Shown one piece after another: positions 1 to 6,014 of a stretch of 6,762 bases of DNA (positions within the stretch are counted from its first letter, which is position 1; every line of letters begins with the position of its first letter). The translations under genes and the position numbers were made by a program. The DNA is from Clostridiales bacterium. Lineage in GTDB: Bacteria; Bacillota_A; Clostridia; Saccharofermentanales; Saccharofermentanaceae. The DNA lies in NCBI GenBank assembly GCA_017649745.1, contig JAGCGE010000307.1:1-6762 (forward strand). The letters are read 5' to 3'. A model generated the notes under the pieces. It saw nothing but the letters and a program-made list of their open reading frames with translations, searched no databases and was not told the DNA's origin.

Positions 1-260
1 ACCTGCTTTTCATCGGAGACTTCAGCTCGTTTTGGCGCGGTAATCGTCTTCTCCTGTCTGTCGACCATCTTTTCCGGAAGAAGACCAAACTTCGTGTTAA
101 TGGTGACCGGACAAAGGAGTCTGATTGCTACTGCAGCCCACATGAGCATTATCAGGAGTTTAGGAGCCTTCTTGAACACCTTCCTGAAGATCAGTACTGC
201 AATGATAAACACTGACGACATAAGGCTGATGTTTAACATATTCATCAAAAAAGTATTCAT
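1..260 (-). CDS. blaR1: BlaR1/MecR1-like M56 family sensor peptidase, N-terminal part only
   Basis: Only the first 86 codons are in the window; the gene continues past the left edge. The start is the ATG at 260-258, one base after the blaI stop. Its SD (AAGGAG) is formed by the last lysine-glutamate codons of blaI, which suggests translational coupling. Visible are two hydrophobic segments, roughly residues 8-25 and 35-50, with the basic stretch FRKVFKKAPK between them and the motif AIRLLCPV after the second. This is the usual N-terminus of BlaR1/M56 membrane proteins in Clostridia. The family's HExxH zinc site and any sensor domain would lie outside the window and cannot be checked. In characterised systems BlaR1 senses a cell-wall signal and triggers inactivation of BlaI. 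The symbol is by family and context; the actual signal here is unknown. Confidence 0.85.
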   Translation of the reverse strand, partial: MNTFLMNMLNISLMSSVFIIAVLIFRKVFKKAPKLLIMLMWAAVAIRLLCPVTINTKFGLLPEKMVDRQEKTITAPKRAEVSDEKQ

Positions 261-261
261 A

Positions 262-615
262 TTATTTCTCCTTGAATTTCTTGATCATTGCCTGGATCTC
301 GTCCACGTCTTCAGACGTTAGCTTCTTGCTGTTTGCGAAAGCTGCAATAAATGCAGGCAAAGAACCATCAAAAAACTCATCGAGAACCTCTTCGCTCTTC
401 TTACTCTGATAATCTTCAAATGACATCAGAACTGTTACGGTACCATTTTCGTTAGCGAAAAGTCCTTTATCACAAAGTTTACGAAGCACCGTGTATGTCG
501 TTGATTTCTTCCATCCGAATTCCTCGTCGCAGATCTTGACGAGGTCACCGGATGATATCGGTGCCTTCTCCCATATAATCTTTGCGAATCTCTCCTGTAC
601 TTCTCCAAGTTCCAT
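262..615 (-). CDS. blaI: BlaI/MecI/CopY family transcriptional repressor
   Basis: This 117-residue protein has the normal length for a BlaI/MecI repressor. The N-terminal two thirds is a winged helix: an opening helix (ELGEVQERFAKIIWEK), a region resembling family helix 2 (ISSGDLVKICDEEFGWKKST) and the recognition helix and wing (STTYTVLRKLCDKGLF). The C-terminal part, rich in charged residues (LTSEDVDEIQAMIKKFKEK), matches the dimerisation region. The start ATG at 615-613 is preceded by AGGAGG and AAGGA elements. Family members repress their own operon and are removed when the partner BlaR1 peptidase is activated. The partner gene follows after one base, and a dyad operator overlaps the promoter upstream. 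No beta-lactamase gene is visible in the window, so the wider regulon is unknown. Confidence 0.92.
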   Translation of the reverse strand: MELGEVQERFAKIIWEKAPISSGDLVKICDEEFGWKKSTTYTVLRKLCDKGLFANENGTVTVLMSFEDYQSKKSEEVLDEFFDGSLPAFIAAFANSKKLTSEDVDEIQAMIKKFKEK

Positions 616-648
616 ATGATCTTCCTTTCCTCCTGCAGGTTTACTCCG

Positions 649-675
649 GATAGACCAAGTCTATCGCGAGTAGAC
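649..675. promoter_or_regulatory. Operator-like dyads, probable BlaI binding sites
   Basis: Three copies of one 5-base half-site occur here: TAGAC at 651-655, GTCTA at 659-663 and TAGAC at 671-675. The first two form the near-perfect palindrome GATAGACCAAGTCTATC (649-665), with seven-base arms around a three-base centre. The second and third form a wider dyad, GTCTA-N7-TAGAC (659-675). Both overlap the -10 box or the start point of the blaI promoter, the expected place for an autorepressor. Assignment to BlaI is inferred from position and symmetry. Confidence 0.7.
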
Positions 676-686
676 CAGATTGTCAA
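658..686 (-). promoter_or_regulatory. Promoter of the blaI-blaR1 operon
   Basis: On the minus strand a perfect -35 box TTGACA (681-686) is followed after exactly 17 bases by TAGACT (658-663), a 4 of 6 match to the -10 consensus. The start point would be near 651, about 35 bases before the blaI start codon. The -35 box lies only three bases beyond the yolD stop codon. Confidence 0.75.
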
Positions 687-689
687 CAA

Positions 690-1094
690 TTATTTTTCGA
701 TAATTATCGAATAAGTATCACCGATCGCGATCTTATCTCCGTCGACAAAGACTATCATATCGTTATACTCGTCTATAGTTCTGACATTTCCCTTCTTCGT
801 GTGGTAGCTTCCGCCTTCTTTTCGAATATCGGGGATGAAATAATCTACAGTCACCATCGGTCTTGAGGACTTGATCTTCTTCAGCTCATTAAGCTTATCA
901 TTAAGATCCACGATCTCCTCTTCAGACATCTCACGCCTTCTGTCAGTCAGACGAGCGGTCTCCGCTACAGCCGCATCATAACCTACCAGAGCTGCAAAAG
1001 GAGAAAACTGCGCTGCTCTGTCATGGAGCGACATAGGTGGATGATCAGGATACTGAGGCCTATTAAGATGGAGGATATCATCATACTTACTCAT
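690..1094 (-). CDS. YolD-like protein, partner of the Y-family polymerase
   Basis: This 134-residue soluble protein begins with the motif MSLHDRAAQFSPFAALVGYDAA (about residues 21-42), shared by clostridial proteins encoded next to UvrX/DinB-type polymerases. The C-terminal half (TVDYFIPDIRKEGG, then KGNVRTID and DGDKIAIGD) has the small beta-rich layout of the YolD family, in which a short protein is modified around a G-x-V-x-x-I-D turn. The start overlaps the polymerase stop by four bases (ATGA), and its SD GGAGG at 1104-1108 lies in the final polymerase codons. YolD proteins have been proposed to act like UmuD as accessory factors for the polymerase, but the biochemical role is not settled. 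Expression should follow the SOS promoter at 2937-2965. Family assignment is by motif memory and context. Confidence 0.82.
   Translation of the reverse strand: MSKYDDILHLNRPQYPDHPPMSLHDRAAQFSPFAALVGYDAAVAETARLTDRRREMSEEEIVDLNDKLNELKKIKSSRPMVTVDYFIPDIRKEGGSYHTKKGNVRTIDEYNDMIVFVDGDKIAIGDTYSIIIEK
696..711. repeat. 16-bp perfect palindrome at the 3' end of yolD
   Basis: TTCGATAATTATCGAA is fully self-complementary and encodes part of the last residues (SIIIE) of the YolD-like protein. The transcript has no U-tract after it, so it is not a standard intrinsic terminator. It might be a weak hairpin or a protein site, or be due to chance in AT-rich sequence. Confidence 0.4.
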
Positions 1095-2581
1095 GCCTTG
1101 TGTCCTCCTATCTGTTTATTACGTTCGATAGCTGTTCCGCCTTCGTTCAGATTCTTAACCTTAAGCACAGCATTTTTACCGTACTTTTGCTTTATAGTGA
1201 GCATCGCCTCCTGCAAGGCACGTTCCTTCTTAAGCTTAGCCTCCCTGGCCTCTTTCTCTTCTTCAGGTTCGAGCATATCGAAAAAGTTCAGCTGTTCAGG
1301 AGTGCGCCTGTTCGAATCATCTTCCTTTATGACATTACAAGCACATATACCAAGTCGCCTGCTCAGAAGTTTCTTATCAATGATACTGTCGAAAAGATTC
1401 ATCGCTGCTTCAGTTATTTCTGAAGTAGCAGAGGTATGTCCGCTTAGATTGATACTGCCGTGAGCATGTTTAGGGACATGTCGACCATAATAGTCAGATT
1501 TAACTTCACCGCTGTAATCAGACACCTTTAAGCTCTCACGATCATATCCGATAGAAAGTACTATCTGATCTGTCACAAGTCCTTTCTCAACAAGATCCAA
1601 AGACAAAGTGTCTGCCATCTCCCATACGATAAGTCTAGTGGTTAGATAATCCGTCGGTTCCTGAAGGACCTGGCCTGATGAGATACTGTTATTCTGAGGA
1701 ACATAGTTCTTAACGTCAGCAATTGATGTTGGTTCGATACCCCAGGCATGATCGATCAATAGTTCAGCGTTCTTACCCAGGATCTTATACAAAACTTCTA
1801 TCGTTTGGTGATCAAGAGAGAGCCTTGCAATATCGCCCATCGTATAGACACCGAACTTCTCAAGCCTTGCAGCTATACCATGACCTACTCTCCAAAAATC
1901 AGTAATCGGCATATGATCCCACAAGTTTTCCTTGTAGCTCTGCTCATCTAGTTCAGCGATCCTGACGCCGTCTTTATCTGCAGGAATATGCTTGGCAACG
2001 ATATCCATTGCTACCTTACAAAGGTACATATTAGTTCCGATACCGGCTGTCGCCGTTATTCCCGTTGTCCTAAGAACATCCTGAATGAGCATTCTCGCAA
2101 AATCATGAGCGCTCATATCGTATGTCTTAAGATAGCCTGTCGCATCGATAAAGACTTCATCTACTGAATAAGCAAAGATATCATCAGGCGCAACATATTT
2201 AAGATAGATACCGTATATCTGCGCGCTGACTTTCATATAAAGCGCCATCTGAGGAGGTGCAACAATGTAATCCACCTCCAAAGACGGATCGCTGTTAAGT
2301 TCTGAATAAAAATGACTCTTGCCGGTAAGTTTCTTATGAGGAGACTTCCACTTACGATCCCTGTTGATCTGATCGACTCGCTGAACAACTTCAAAGAGCC
2401 TTGCTCGTCCTGCTATACCATAGCTCTTCAATGAAGGCGATACGGCAAGACAGATCGTCTTCTCTGTTCTCGTGGGATCTGCTACAACAAGGTTAGTATT
2501 AAGAGGATCAAGTCCTCGCTCGGCACATTCGACACTGGCATAAAACGACTTAAGATCTATCGCTAAATAAACCTTATCCAT
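1091..2581 (-). CDS. Y-family translesion DNA polymerase (UvrX/UmuC/DinB-like)
   Basis: This 496-residue polymerase copies damaged DNA with low fidelity. The palm opens with YLAIDLKSFYASVE (residues 5-18): Asp9 is a catalytic metal ligand and the second acidic position of DinB is Lys11, as in the UvrX/UmuC branch. The second catalytic motif is SVDEVFID, with Asp141 and Glu142. A helix-hairpin-helix thumb follows (RVGHGIAARLEKFGVYTMGDIA, 231-252), then a little-finger domain from about 296 to 412. QLNFFD (430-435) is a clear beta-clamp binding motif. After it comes a charged, probably helical tail (441-460) ending in RNKQIGGHKA. The start ATG at 2581-2579 has a modest SD (GAGG, six bases upstream). 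It lies 18 bases after the Dabb gene and overlaps yolD by four bases, so the three form one operon. No inactivating change is seen. Which of UvrX, YqjH or UmuC it is closest to cannot be fixed by eye. Confidence 0.95.
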   Translation of the reverse strand: MDKVYLAIDLKSFYASVECAERGLDPLNTNLVVADPTRTEKTICLAVSPSLKSYGIAGRARLFEVVQRVDQINRDRKWKSPHKKLTGKSHFYSELNSDPSLEVDYIVAPPQMALYMKVSAQIYGIYLKYVAPDDIFAYSVDEVFIDATGYLKTYDMSAHDFARMLIQDVLRTTGITATAGIGTNMYLCKVAMDIVAKHIPADKDGVRIAELDEQSYKENLWDHMPITDFWRVGHGIAARLEKFGVYTMGDIARLSLDHQTIEVLYKILGKNAELLIDHAWGIEPTSIADVKNYVPQNNSISSGQVLQEPTDYLTTRLIVWEMADTLSLDLVEKGLVTDQIVLSIGYDRESLKVSDYSGEVKSDYYGRHVPKHAHGSINLSGHTSATSEITEAAMNLFDSIIDKKLLSRRLGICACNVIKEDDSNRRTPEQLNFFDMLEPEEEKEAREAKLKKERALQEAMLTIKQKYGKNAVLKVKNLNEGGTAIERNKQIGGHKA

Positions 2582-2599
2582 ACAGTGCCTCGTTATATA

Positions 2600-2902
2600 T
2601 TAGACTTCGTAATCGAAGCTGCTCCTGATCTTAACAAAAGGTCTTACTTTACCGTTAGCAACTTCAACATGAAAAGGATTAGAAGAATAATTGGTAAGAG
2701 CTTCTTTACTCTCGAACAAAGAATCAAGCATTACATCTCCGCTGGAGCTTCCAAGTTTCTCAGTGTTAACCTTGATCTCAACAATACCTGGAACCTTATC
2801 CTTAAGACCTTCAAGACCTTCCTTGATACCTGCCTTGATCGTCTCCTTCTCTTCTTCGGAATACTCGTCCTTTAACGTCCAAACGATAACATGTCTTACC
2901 AT
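2600..2902 (-). CDS. Dabb-family (stress-responsive A/B barrel) protein
   Basis: This 100-residue protein matches a single Dabb domain, a dimeric ferredoxin-like alpha/beta barrel. The signs are the opening strand MVRHVIVWTLKDE with His4, the helix SEEEKETIKAGIKEGLEGLKD, a strand with the V-PGI-V-I-V-N pattern (38-46), and the closing signature NPFHVEVANGKVRPFVK followed by the final strand ending DYEV. Family members range from stress proteins to cyclases in polyketide and cannabinoid pathways, so the substrate is unknown. The start ATG at 2902-2900 has the SD AAAGGAG seven bases upstream. It is the first gene after the SOS promoter and lies 18 bases before the polymerase, so it should be induced by DNA damage. 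No signal peptide or membrane segment is visible. The family call is firm; its role in the SOS response is open. Confidence 0.9.
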   Translation of the reverse strand: MVRHVIVWTLKDEYSEEEKETIKAGIKEGLEGLKDKVPGIVEIKVNTEKLGSSSGDVMLDSLFESKEALTNYSSNPFHVEVANGKVRPFVKIRSSFDYEV

Positions 2903-2936
2903 GATCTCTCTCCTTTTGTCATTGATCTATGGCATC

Positions 2937-2965
2937 ATCTTAACACAAACATTCGTTCGTTTCCA
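2937..2965 (-). promoter_or_regulatory. Promoter of the Dabb-polymerase-YolD operon
   Basis: On the minus strand TGGAAA (2960-2965, 4 of 6 to the -35 consensus) and TAAGAT (2937-2942, 4 of 6 to the -10 consensus) are spaced by exactly 17 bases. The spacer contains the SOS box. The predicted start point, near 2930, gives a leader of under 30 bases. Each box is imperfect, but spacing, gene distance and the embedded operator agree. Confidence 0.65.
2946..2959 (-). promoter_or_regulatory. LexA binding site (Gram-positive SOS box)
   Basis: CGAACGAATGTTTG on the minus strand matches the Bacillus/Clostridium SOS operator pattern CGAAC-N4-GTTYG at every defined position. It fills the spacer between the -35 and -10 boxes, so bound LexA would block RNA polymerase. 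The genes downstream include a Y-family polymerase, a classic SOS target. Confidence 0.88.
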
Positions 2966-2984
2966 GTCTTTTCGAAAAGGATAG

Positions 2985-3590
2985 TTATGCCTTGTCCATC
3001 CTGAAAAGAAGCACGCTCTTTATGATCAGTAACAAAAAGACGATAGCGACAGCATAGGCTTCGCGTGTCATCGCAAGGAAAAGGACTAACACGATACTTA
3101 ATAGCATCGAGATGAAAGTAACAGGTTTAGTCTTCTCTACTTTCAAAAGATTAAGTATAACCTTAACTACTCCTACAAGGATCAAGGCTATAAATGATAT
3201 CCAGTAAAAAATGATCAGCTGAGATTTTCCGGTATAAGAGAAAAGATTTACCGAATATATGAATTCACCGACAGGCTTAGGATAGAGCGGAAGCAGGATC
3301 AATGCTATGGCCATAATATCAGCAATTCCATAGATCAGATCAAATACACTTCTGATATTCTTCTTGTTCTCCATCTGAGCGATAGTTATAAGCTTATCTC
3401 CAGACAAAAGATCGTCTATTGATACTGAAAAGAACTTCGATATATCTTTCAAAGATTCGATGTTGGGATAACCTCGTCCGGACTCCCACTTAGAAATAGC
3501 AGTCCTGGATACAAAAAGAGCTTCAGCAAGTTCTTCCTGAGTCATATCCTTACTCTTCCTGAGTTCTTGTAACTTCTCGCCAAACTCCAT
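2985..3590 (-). CDS. XRE-family HTH regulator with a four-helix membrane domain
   Basis: The start chosen is the ATG at 3590-3588, giving 201 residues. It has AGGAG eight bases upstream and lies one base after the PAP2 stop. An in-frame ATG at 3608 has no SD and would overlap the PAP2 gene. Residues 4-61 are a Cro/CI-type helix-turn-helix (FGEKLQELRKSKDMTQEELAE, then FVSRTAISKWESGRGYPNIESL). A short linker is followed by four hydrophobic segments at about 83-103, 125-148, 156-174 and 176-196, with a basic C-terminus. The protein is therefore probably a membrane-anchored DNA-binding regulator, a type common in Clostridia. Its signal and operator are unknown. Coupling to the PAP2 gene suggests that it controls, or responds with, that membrane enzyme. 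Confidence 0.9.
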   Translation of the reverse strand: MEFGEKLQELRKSKDMTQEELAEALFVSRTAISKWESGRGYPNIESLKDISKFFSVSIDDLLSGDKLITIAQMENKKNIRSVFDLIYGIADIMAIALILLPLYPKPVGEFIYSVNLFSYTGKSQLIIFYWISFIALILVGVVKVILNLLKVEKTKPVTFISMLLSIVLVLFLAMTREAYAVAIVFLLLIIKSVLLFRMDKA

Positions 3591-3591
3591 T

Positions 3592-4266
3592 TCAGGCACT
3601 CCTGTCATCTTTTTTACTGTCCGCTATCATAACGACTGCTCTATAGACAAGGAACAATCCGAAGCTTAAGGTCACTGAACCTATTATATCAGTTAACCAG
3701 TGAACACCTGCTACCGTCCTTCCGATCACCATAAAGAGCATGAATGCGATCGAAGCTAAACAGATGATATTTACTGCTGTTTTATTCTTGAGCCTGCGCT
3801 TAGTCTGAAAATTCAGAGTCGGCATAACAGACAAGACGAGTAATGTCGTTGAAGAAGGATATGATGCCTCCATGAACCCGTTAATAAGAACCGGTCTATA
3901 GTTGATCGGTATCATCTCGAAGATCAGATATCCGAAGATGACCAGGATGTAGTATACGCCCAAGAAGATAATATCAAGATCGACTTTAAGAAGACTCCTT
4001 CTTCTGATCAATTGAATAAGTCCTACCATGCCGAATATCATACAGATCGCGATCGGAACTAGTCCAAGCCAGTCAGTGATCGTATATATACTCATATGAA
4101 CTCCTGTAAGTTCATGAAATCTGCTGTTGATCGTAGCTAATCCTATGGATGTTCCGTTTTGTCCTACATTCTGAACATCAACCGTTTGAATGATCATTGT
4201 CCAGATCACAAAAAAATTGAGAAGGATTATTCCGGTAGTAAGGATAGTCTTTTTGTTATTAGCCAT
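3592..4266 (-). CDS. PAP2-superfamily membrane protein with altered catalytic motif
   Basis: With the start at ATG 4266-4264 the protein has 224 residues. That start is supported by the SD-like GGGTGAT four bases upstream; a GTG at 4275 and an ATG at 4272 are weaker alternatives in the same frame. About six hydrophobic segments fit a PAP2 lipid phosphatase or phosphotransferase. Motif 3 is present as GRTVAGVHWLTD (182-193), including the nucleophile-type His189 and Asp193. Motif 1 is reduced to NYRP (122-125) without the usual preceding lysine. Motif 2, normally PSGH, reads PSST (137-140), so the second histidine is absent. The substrate might be a phospholipid or isoprenoid phosphate, if the protein is active at all. 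It is co-transcribed with the membrane XRE gene, which starts one base after its stop. Confidence 0.85.
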   Translation of the reverse strand: MANNKKTILTTGIILLNFFVIWTMIIQTVDVQNVGQNGTSIGLATINSRFHELTGVHMSIYTITDWLGLVPIAICMIFGMVGLIQLIRRRSLLKVDLDIIFLGVYYILVIFGYLIFEMIPINYRPVLINGFMEASYPSSTTLLVLSVMPTLNFQTKRRLKNKTAVNIICLASIAFMLFMVIGRTVAGVHWLTDIIGSVTLSFGLFLVYRAVVMIADSKKDDRSA

Positions 4267-4277
4267 GTTCATCACCC

Positions 4278-4313
4278 AAAAAAAAGATTGCCCCGAAACG
4301 ATCGAGGCAATCT
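4278..4313 (-). terminator. Intrinsic terminator between the GNAT operon and the PAP2 gene
   Basis: Read on the minus strand, GATTGCC (4306-4312) pairs perfectly with GGCAATC (4286-4292). Three further pairs follow after one mismatch, leaving a five-base loop, and a run of eight T follows (4278-4285). It lies about 90 bases after the last acetyltransferase gene. The U-tract directly touches the SD-like sequence of the PAP2 gene, so any promoter for PAP2 must lie on the far side of this hairpin. I found no convincing promoter in 4314-4404. Confidence 0.88.
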
Positions 4314-4404
4314 CAAGATAACAAACATCTTCTTTGCTATAAAGAAAAACAGCGTAACATCCGTGATACTATTCGTGTCATTTCTTAAAAGCGCTGGTAC
4401 AGGC

Positions 4405-4959
4405 TCATCTTGCCCACTCCTCACGAAGAAGACTATAAATACATGCGTCAACGATTCCCTGGTTATTTCTGTCGTTTTGACGAAGTGTTCCCTCATACTT
4501 AAAGCCACATTTAGCGAGCACCTTACCTGAATTTGGATTATTAGGATCATGTCTTGCTTCGATCCTGTTAACTTTAACCTCTTCAAAGAAGAAAGGTATC
4601 AAAGCTGAGAGCGCCTCACTCATGATTCCCTGATGCCACCACTTTCTGCTCAGACAATAACCAATTTCTATTTTCCCGATATCATCATTCTGATTGACAA
4701 CTGCTATAGAACCTAATGCTTCACCTGCATCCTTTGGTTCGATGACCCACTGATAATACTCAGGTTTATCATATTCAGCTAGCCACAGATTTAACACATA
4801 CTCAGTAACTTCTTTTGTATGGTGTGTAGGCCATGTAAGAAACTTCGTAACTTCTTCATCTGAGCACCAGTTCCTAAATGCCGGTTCAACATCACGAGGC
4901 TCTGCTCGTCTTAAGATCAATCTGTCTGTTTCGATCTTTACTGTTCCTTTATGTTCCAT
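4405..4959 (-). CDS. GNAT N-acetyltransferase, RimJ/RimL-like (third gene of operon)
   Basis: This 184-residue protein has the layout of RimJ/RimL/SpeG-type GNATs. ETDRLILRRAEPRDVEPAFRN (10-30) is the usual first strand and helix, and LGSIAVVNQ (82-90) and IEIGYCLSR (97-105) are central strands. WWHQGIMSEAL (107-117) is the acetyl-CoA pyrophosphate loop with the Q-G-x-x pattern. ARHDPNNPNSGKVLAKCGFKYEGTLR (135-160) is the typical C-terminal acetyl-CoA-contacting region. It should transfer an acetyl group from acetyl-CoA to an amine or protein N-terminus; the acceptor cannot be read from sequence. The start has a full AAGGAGG SD eight bases upstream and lies 13 bases after the preceding GNAT gene. 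The terminator at 4278-4313 follows. Relatives include ribosomal protein acetyltransferases and small-molecule detoxifying enzymes. Confidence 0.92.
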   Translation of the reverse strand: MEHKGTVKIETDRLILRRAEPRDVEPAFRNWCSDEEVTKFLTWPTHHTKEVTEYVLNLWLAEYDKPEYYQWVIEPKDAGEALGSIAVVNQNDDIGKIEIGYCLSRKWWHQGIMSEALSALIPFFFEEVKVNRIEARHDPNNPNSGKVLAKCGFKYEGTLRQNDRNNQGIVDACIYSLLREEWAR

Positions 4960-4972
4960 ATCTCAATCCTCC

Positions 4973-5467
4973 TTAAAACGTTAGACTATATCTGACTTCT
5001 CTGAGAATTTTGCCGCCGATATCGTTTTCTACCACTCCGTCAGTAAGAACAAATCCCTGCGACTCATAAAACTTTCTTGCACTTTTGTTATCTTCCAATA
5101 CCCACAGAAAGATCTTGTTGTATCCTGATGCAACCAGACCGTTGATTGCTACAGAGAGGAGCTGTCCGCCATATCCTTTGTGCATATACTCAGGAAGAAA
5201 GTAAATTGAGATTATCTCACCTTCATCAGCATATTCATTAAATCTGGATCTGCAGAAACTGCTTGTTCCTACGATATTTCCGTCCACTTCACACACAAGA
5301 GTATTCCAACCCGGAGAATCTATCTTCGAAGCCCATCTGCCTTCAGGAATCGAATCAAGATAATCCTGCGGGACTATCCCTGCATATGCAGTTTTCCAGC
5401 TCTGCTCATATATTCTGCTTATCTTTTTCCTGTCATCGTATGGTGTTATCTTTCTTATCGTTATCAT
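4973..5467 (-). CDS. GNAT N-acetyltransferase (second gene of operon)
   Basis: This 164-residue single-domain GNAT starts with ITIRKITPYDDRKKISRIYEQSWKTAYAGIVPQDYLDSI (2-40 as a region), an N-terminus common in small acetyltransferases of Bacillota. The central strand EIISIYFLPEYMHKGYGGQLL (84-104 region) holds the acetyl-CoA loop H-K-G-Y-G-G; the usual first Arg/Gln is Met95, a tolerated variant. The later motif LEDNKSARKFYESQGFV (124-140) provides the conserved Asn and Tyr contacts. The start overlaps the stop of the upstream GNAT gene by four bases (ATGA), which points to translational coupling. No SD as strong as those of its neighbours is seen, consistent with coupling. The acceptor substrate is unknown. 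Confidence 0.92.
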   Translation of the reverse strand: MITIRKITPYDDRKKISRIYEQSWKTAYAGIVPQDYLDSIPEGRWASKIDSPGWNTLVCEVDGNIVGTSSFCRSRFNEYADEGEIISIYFLPEYMHKGYGGQLLSVAINGLVASGYNKIFLWVLEDNKSARKFYESQGFVLTDGVVENDIGGKILREVRYSLTF

Positions 5468-6000
5468 TCTGTTTCCTCATATTCTTTCCGCGTTATCTCA
5501 AGCTCGATTACTTTCCATTGTTCTCCGTCGATATCAACATATTTATCCTTAAGGTCAGTTGACGGTCTGAAGCCTGCCGCCTTGTAACAGTACTGCGCTG
5601 CGGGATTATTCTCATAAACTCCCAGACATACTTTCTCAGCCTGAAGGATCTCGAATGCATATTTGAATGCCTGACGGATCATCTTTTTACCGTAACCTTT
5701 ACCTCGCTTATTCCCATCAACGATGATCCACCCGAATCTTATGAACTTACGGTCTCCGTTAAGATATCTCAAGATAAGGCTTCCAACAGGACCTTCATCA
5801 TCAAAAGCTGTCATCGCATAGAAATTATCTGCTTCTTCACACATTCCGTTCTTATCGATGTACATCTCAATAATATCGGCTGCAGATAGCGGATATGATC
5901 CGATCAGGTGGCCGCCCCAGCGCTTATAGACTCCCTCGTCTCTGCACCATGTTGCGATCATCTCTGCGTCACACTTCTTGAATGGTCTAAGTCCCAGCAT
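5464..6000 (-). CDS. GNAT N-acetyltransferase (first gene of attenuated operon)
   Basis: This 178-residue GNAT has LGLRPFKKCDAEMIATWCRDE (2-22 region) as its first strand and helix, and GPVGSLILRYLN (70-81) and FIRFGWIIVD (86-95) as core strands. The canonical acetyl-CoA loop is RGKGYGKKM (99-107), and YENNPAAQYCYKAAGF (129-144) is the C-terminal acetyl-CoA contact. All expected cofactor residues are present, so it should be active. The SD AGGAGG (6009-6014) lies eight bases before the ATG and directly after the U-tract of the terminator at 6015-6047. Expression therefore depends on read-through of that terminator, which is itself preceded by a leader-peptide ORF. Two further GNAT genes follow in the same operon. 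The control layout resembles that of resistance genes, but the substrate is not known. Confidence 0.92.
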   Translation of the reverse strand: MLGLRPFKKCDAEMIATWCRDEGVYKRWGGHLIGSYPLSAADIIEMYIDKNGMCEEADNFYAMTAFDDEGPVGSLILRYLNGDRKFIRFGWIIVDGNKRGKGYGKKMIRQAFKYAFEILQAEKVCLGVYENNPAAQYCYKAAGFRPSTDLKDKYVDIDGEQWKVIELEITRKEYEETE

Positions 6001-6014
6001 CTTTATTTCCTCCT

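Noticed and set aside
1023..1463. Plus-strand open frames of over 100 codons across the polymerase and YolD genes.
   Set aside because: They lie opposite well-supported genes and show no family motifs or SD.
2605..2618. Inverted repeat CTTCG-TAAT-CGAAG before the polymerase gene, as a second SOS box.
   Set aside because: The half-sites read CGAAG, not CGAAC, and the repeat lies in the Dabb coding end; more likely chance or a small hairpin.
2968..2979. Palindrome CTTTTCGAAAAG after the XRE gene as its terminator.
   Set aside because: The stem is short and AT-rich, has almost no loop, and no T-run follows on the minus strand.
3591..3608. Longer XRE protein starting at the ATG at 3608.
   Set aside because: There is no SD before it and it would overlap the PAP2 gene, while the ATG at 3590 has AGGAG at good distance.
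4267..4340. Small minus-strand ORF (starting MFVILRLPRS) running through the terminator into the PAP2 start, as a second leader peptide.
   Set aside because: It lacks a properly spaced SD and consists largely of the terminator stem and T-run; no competing pairing was found.
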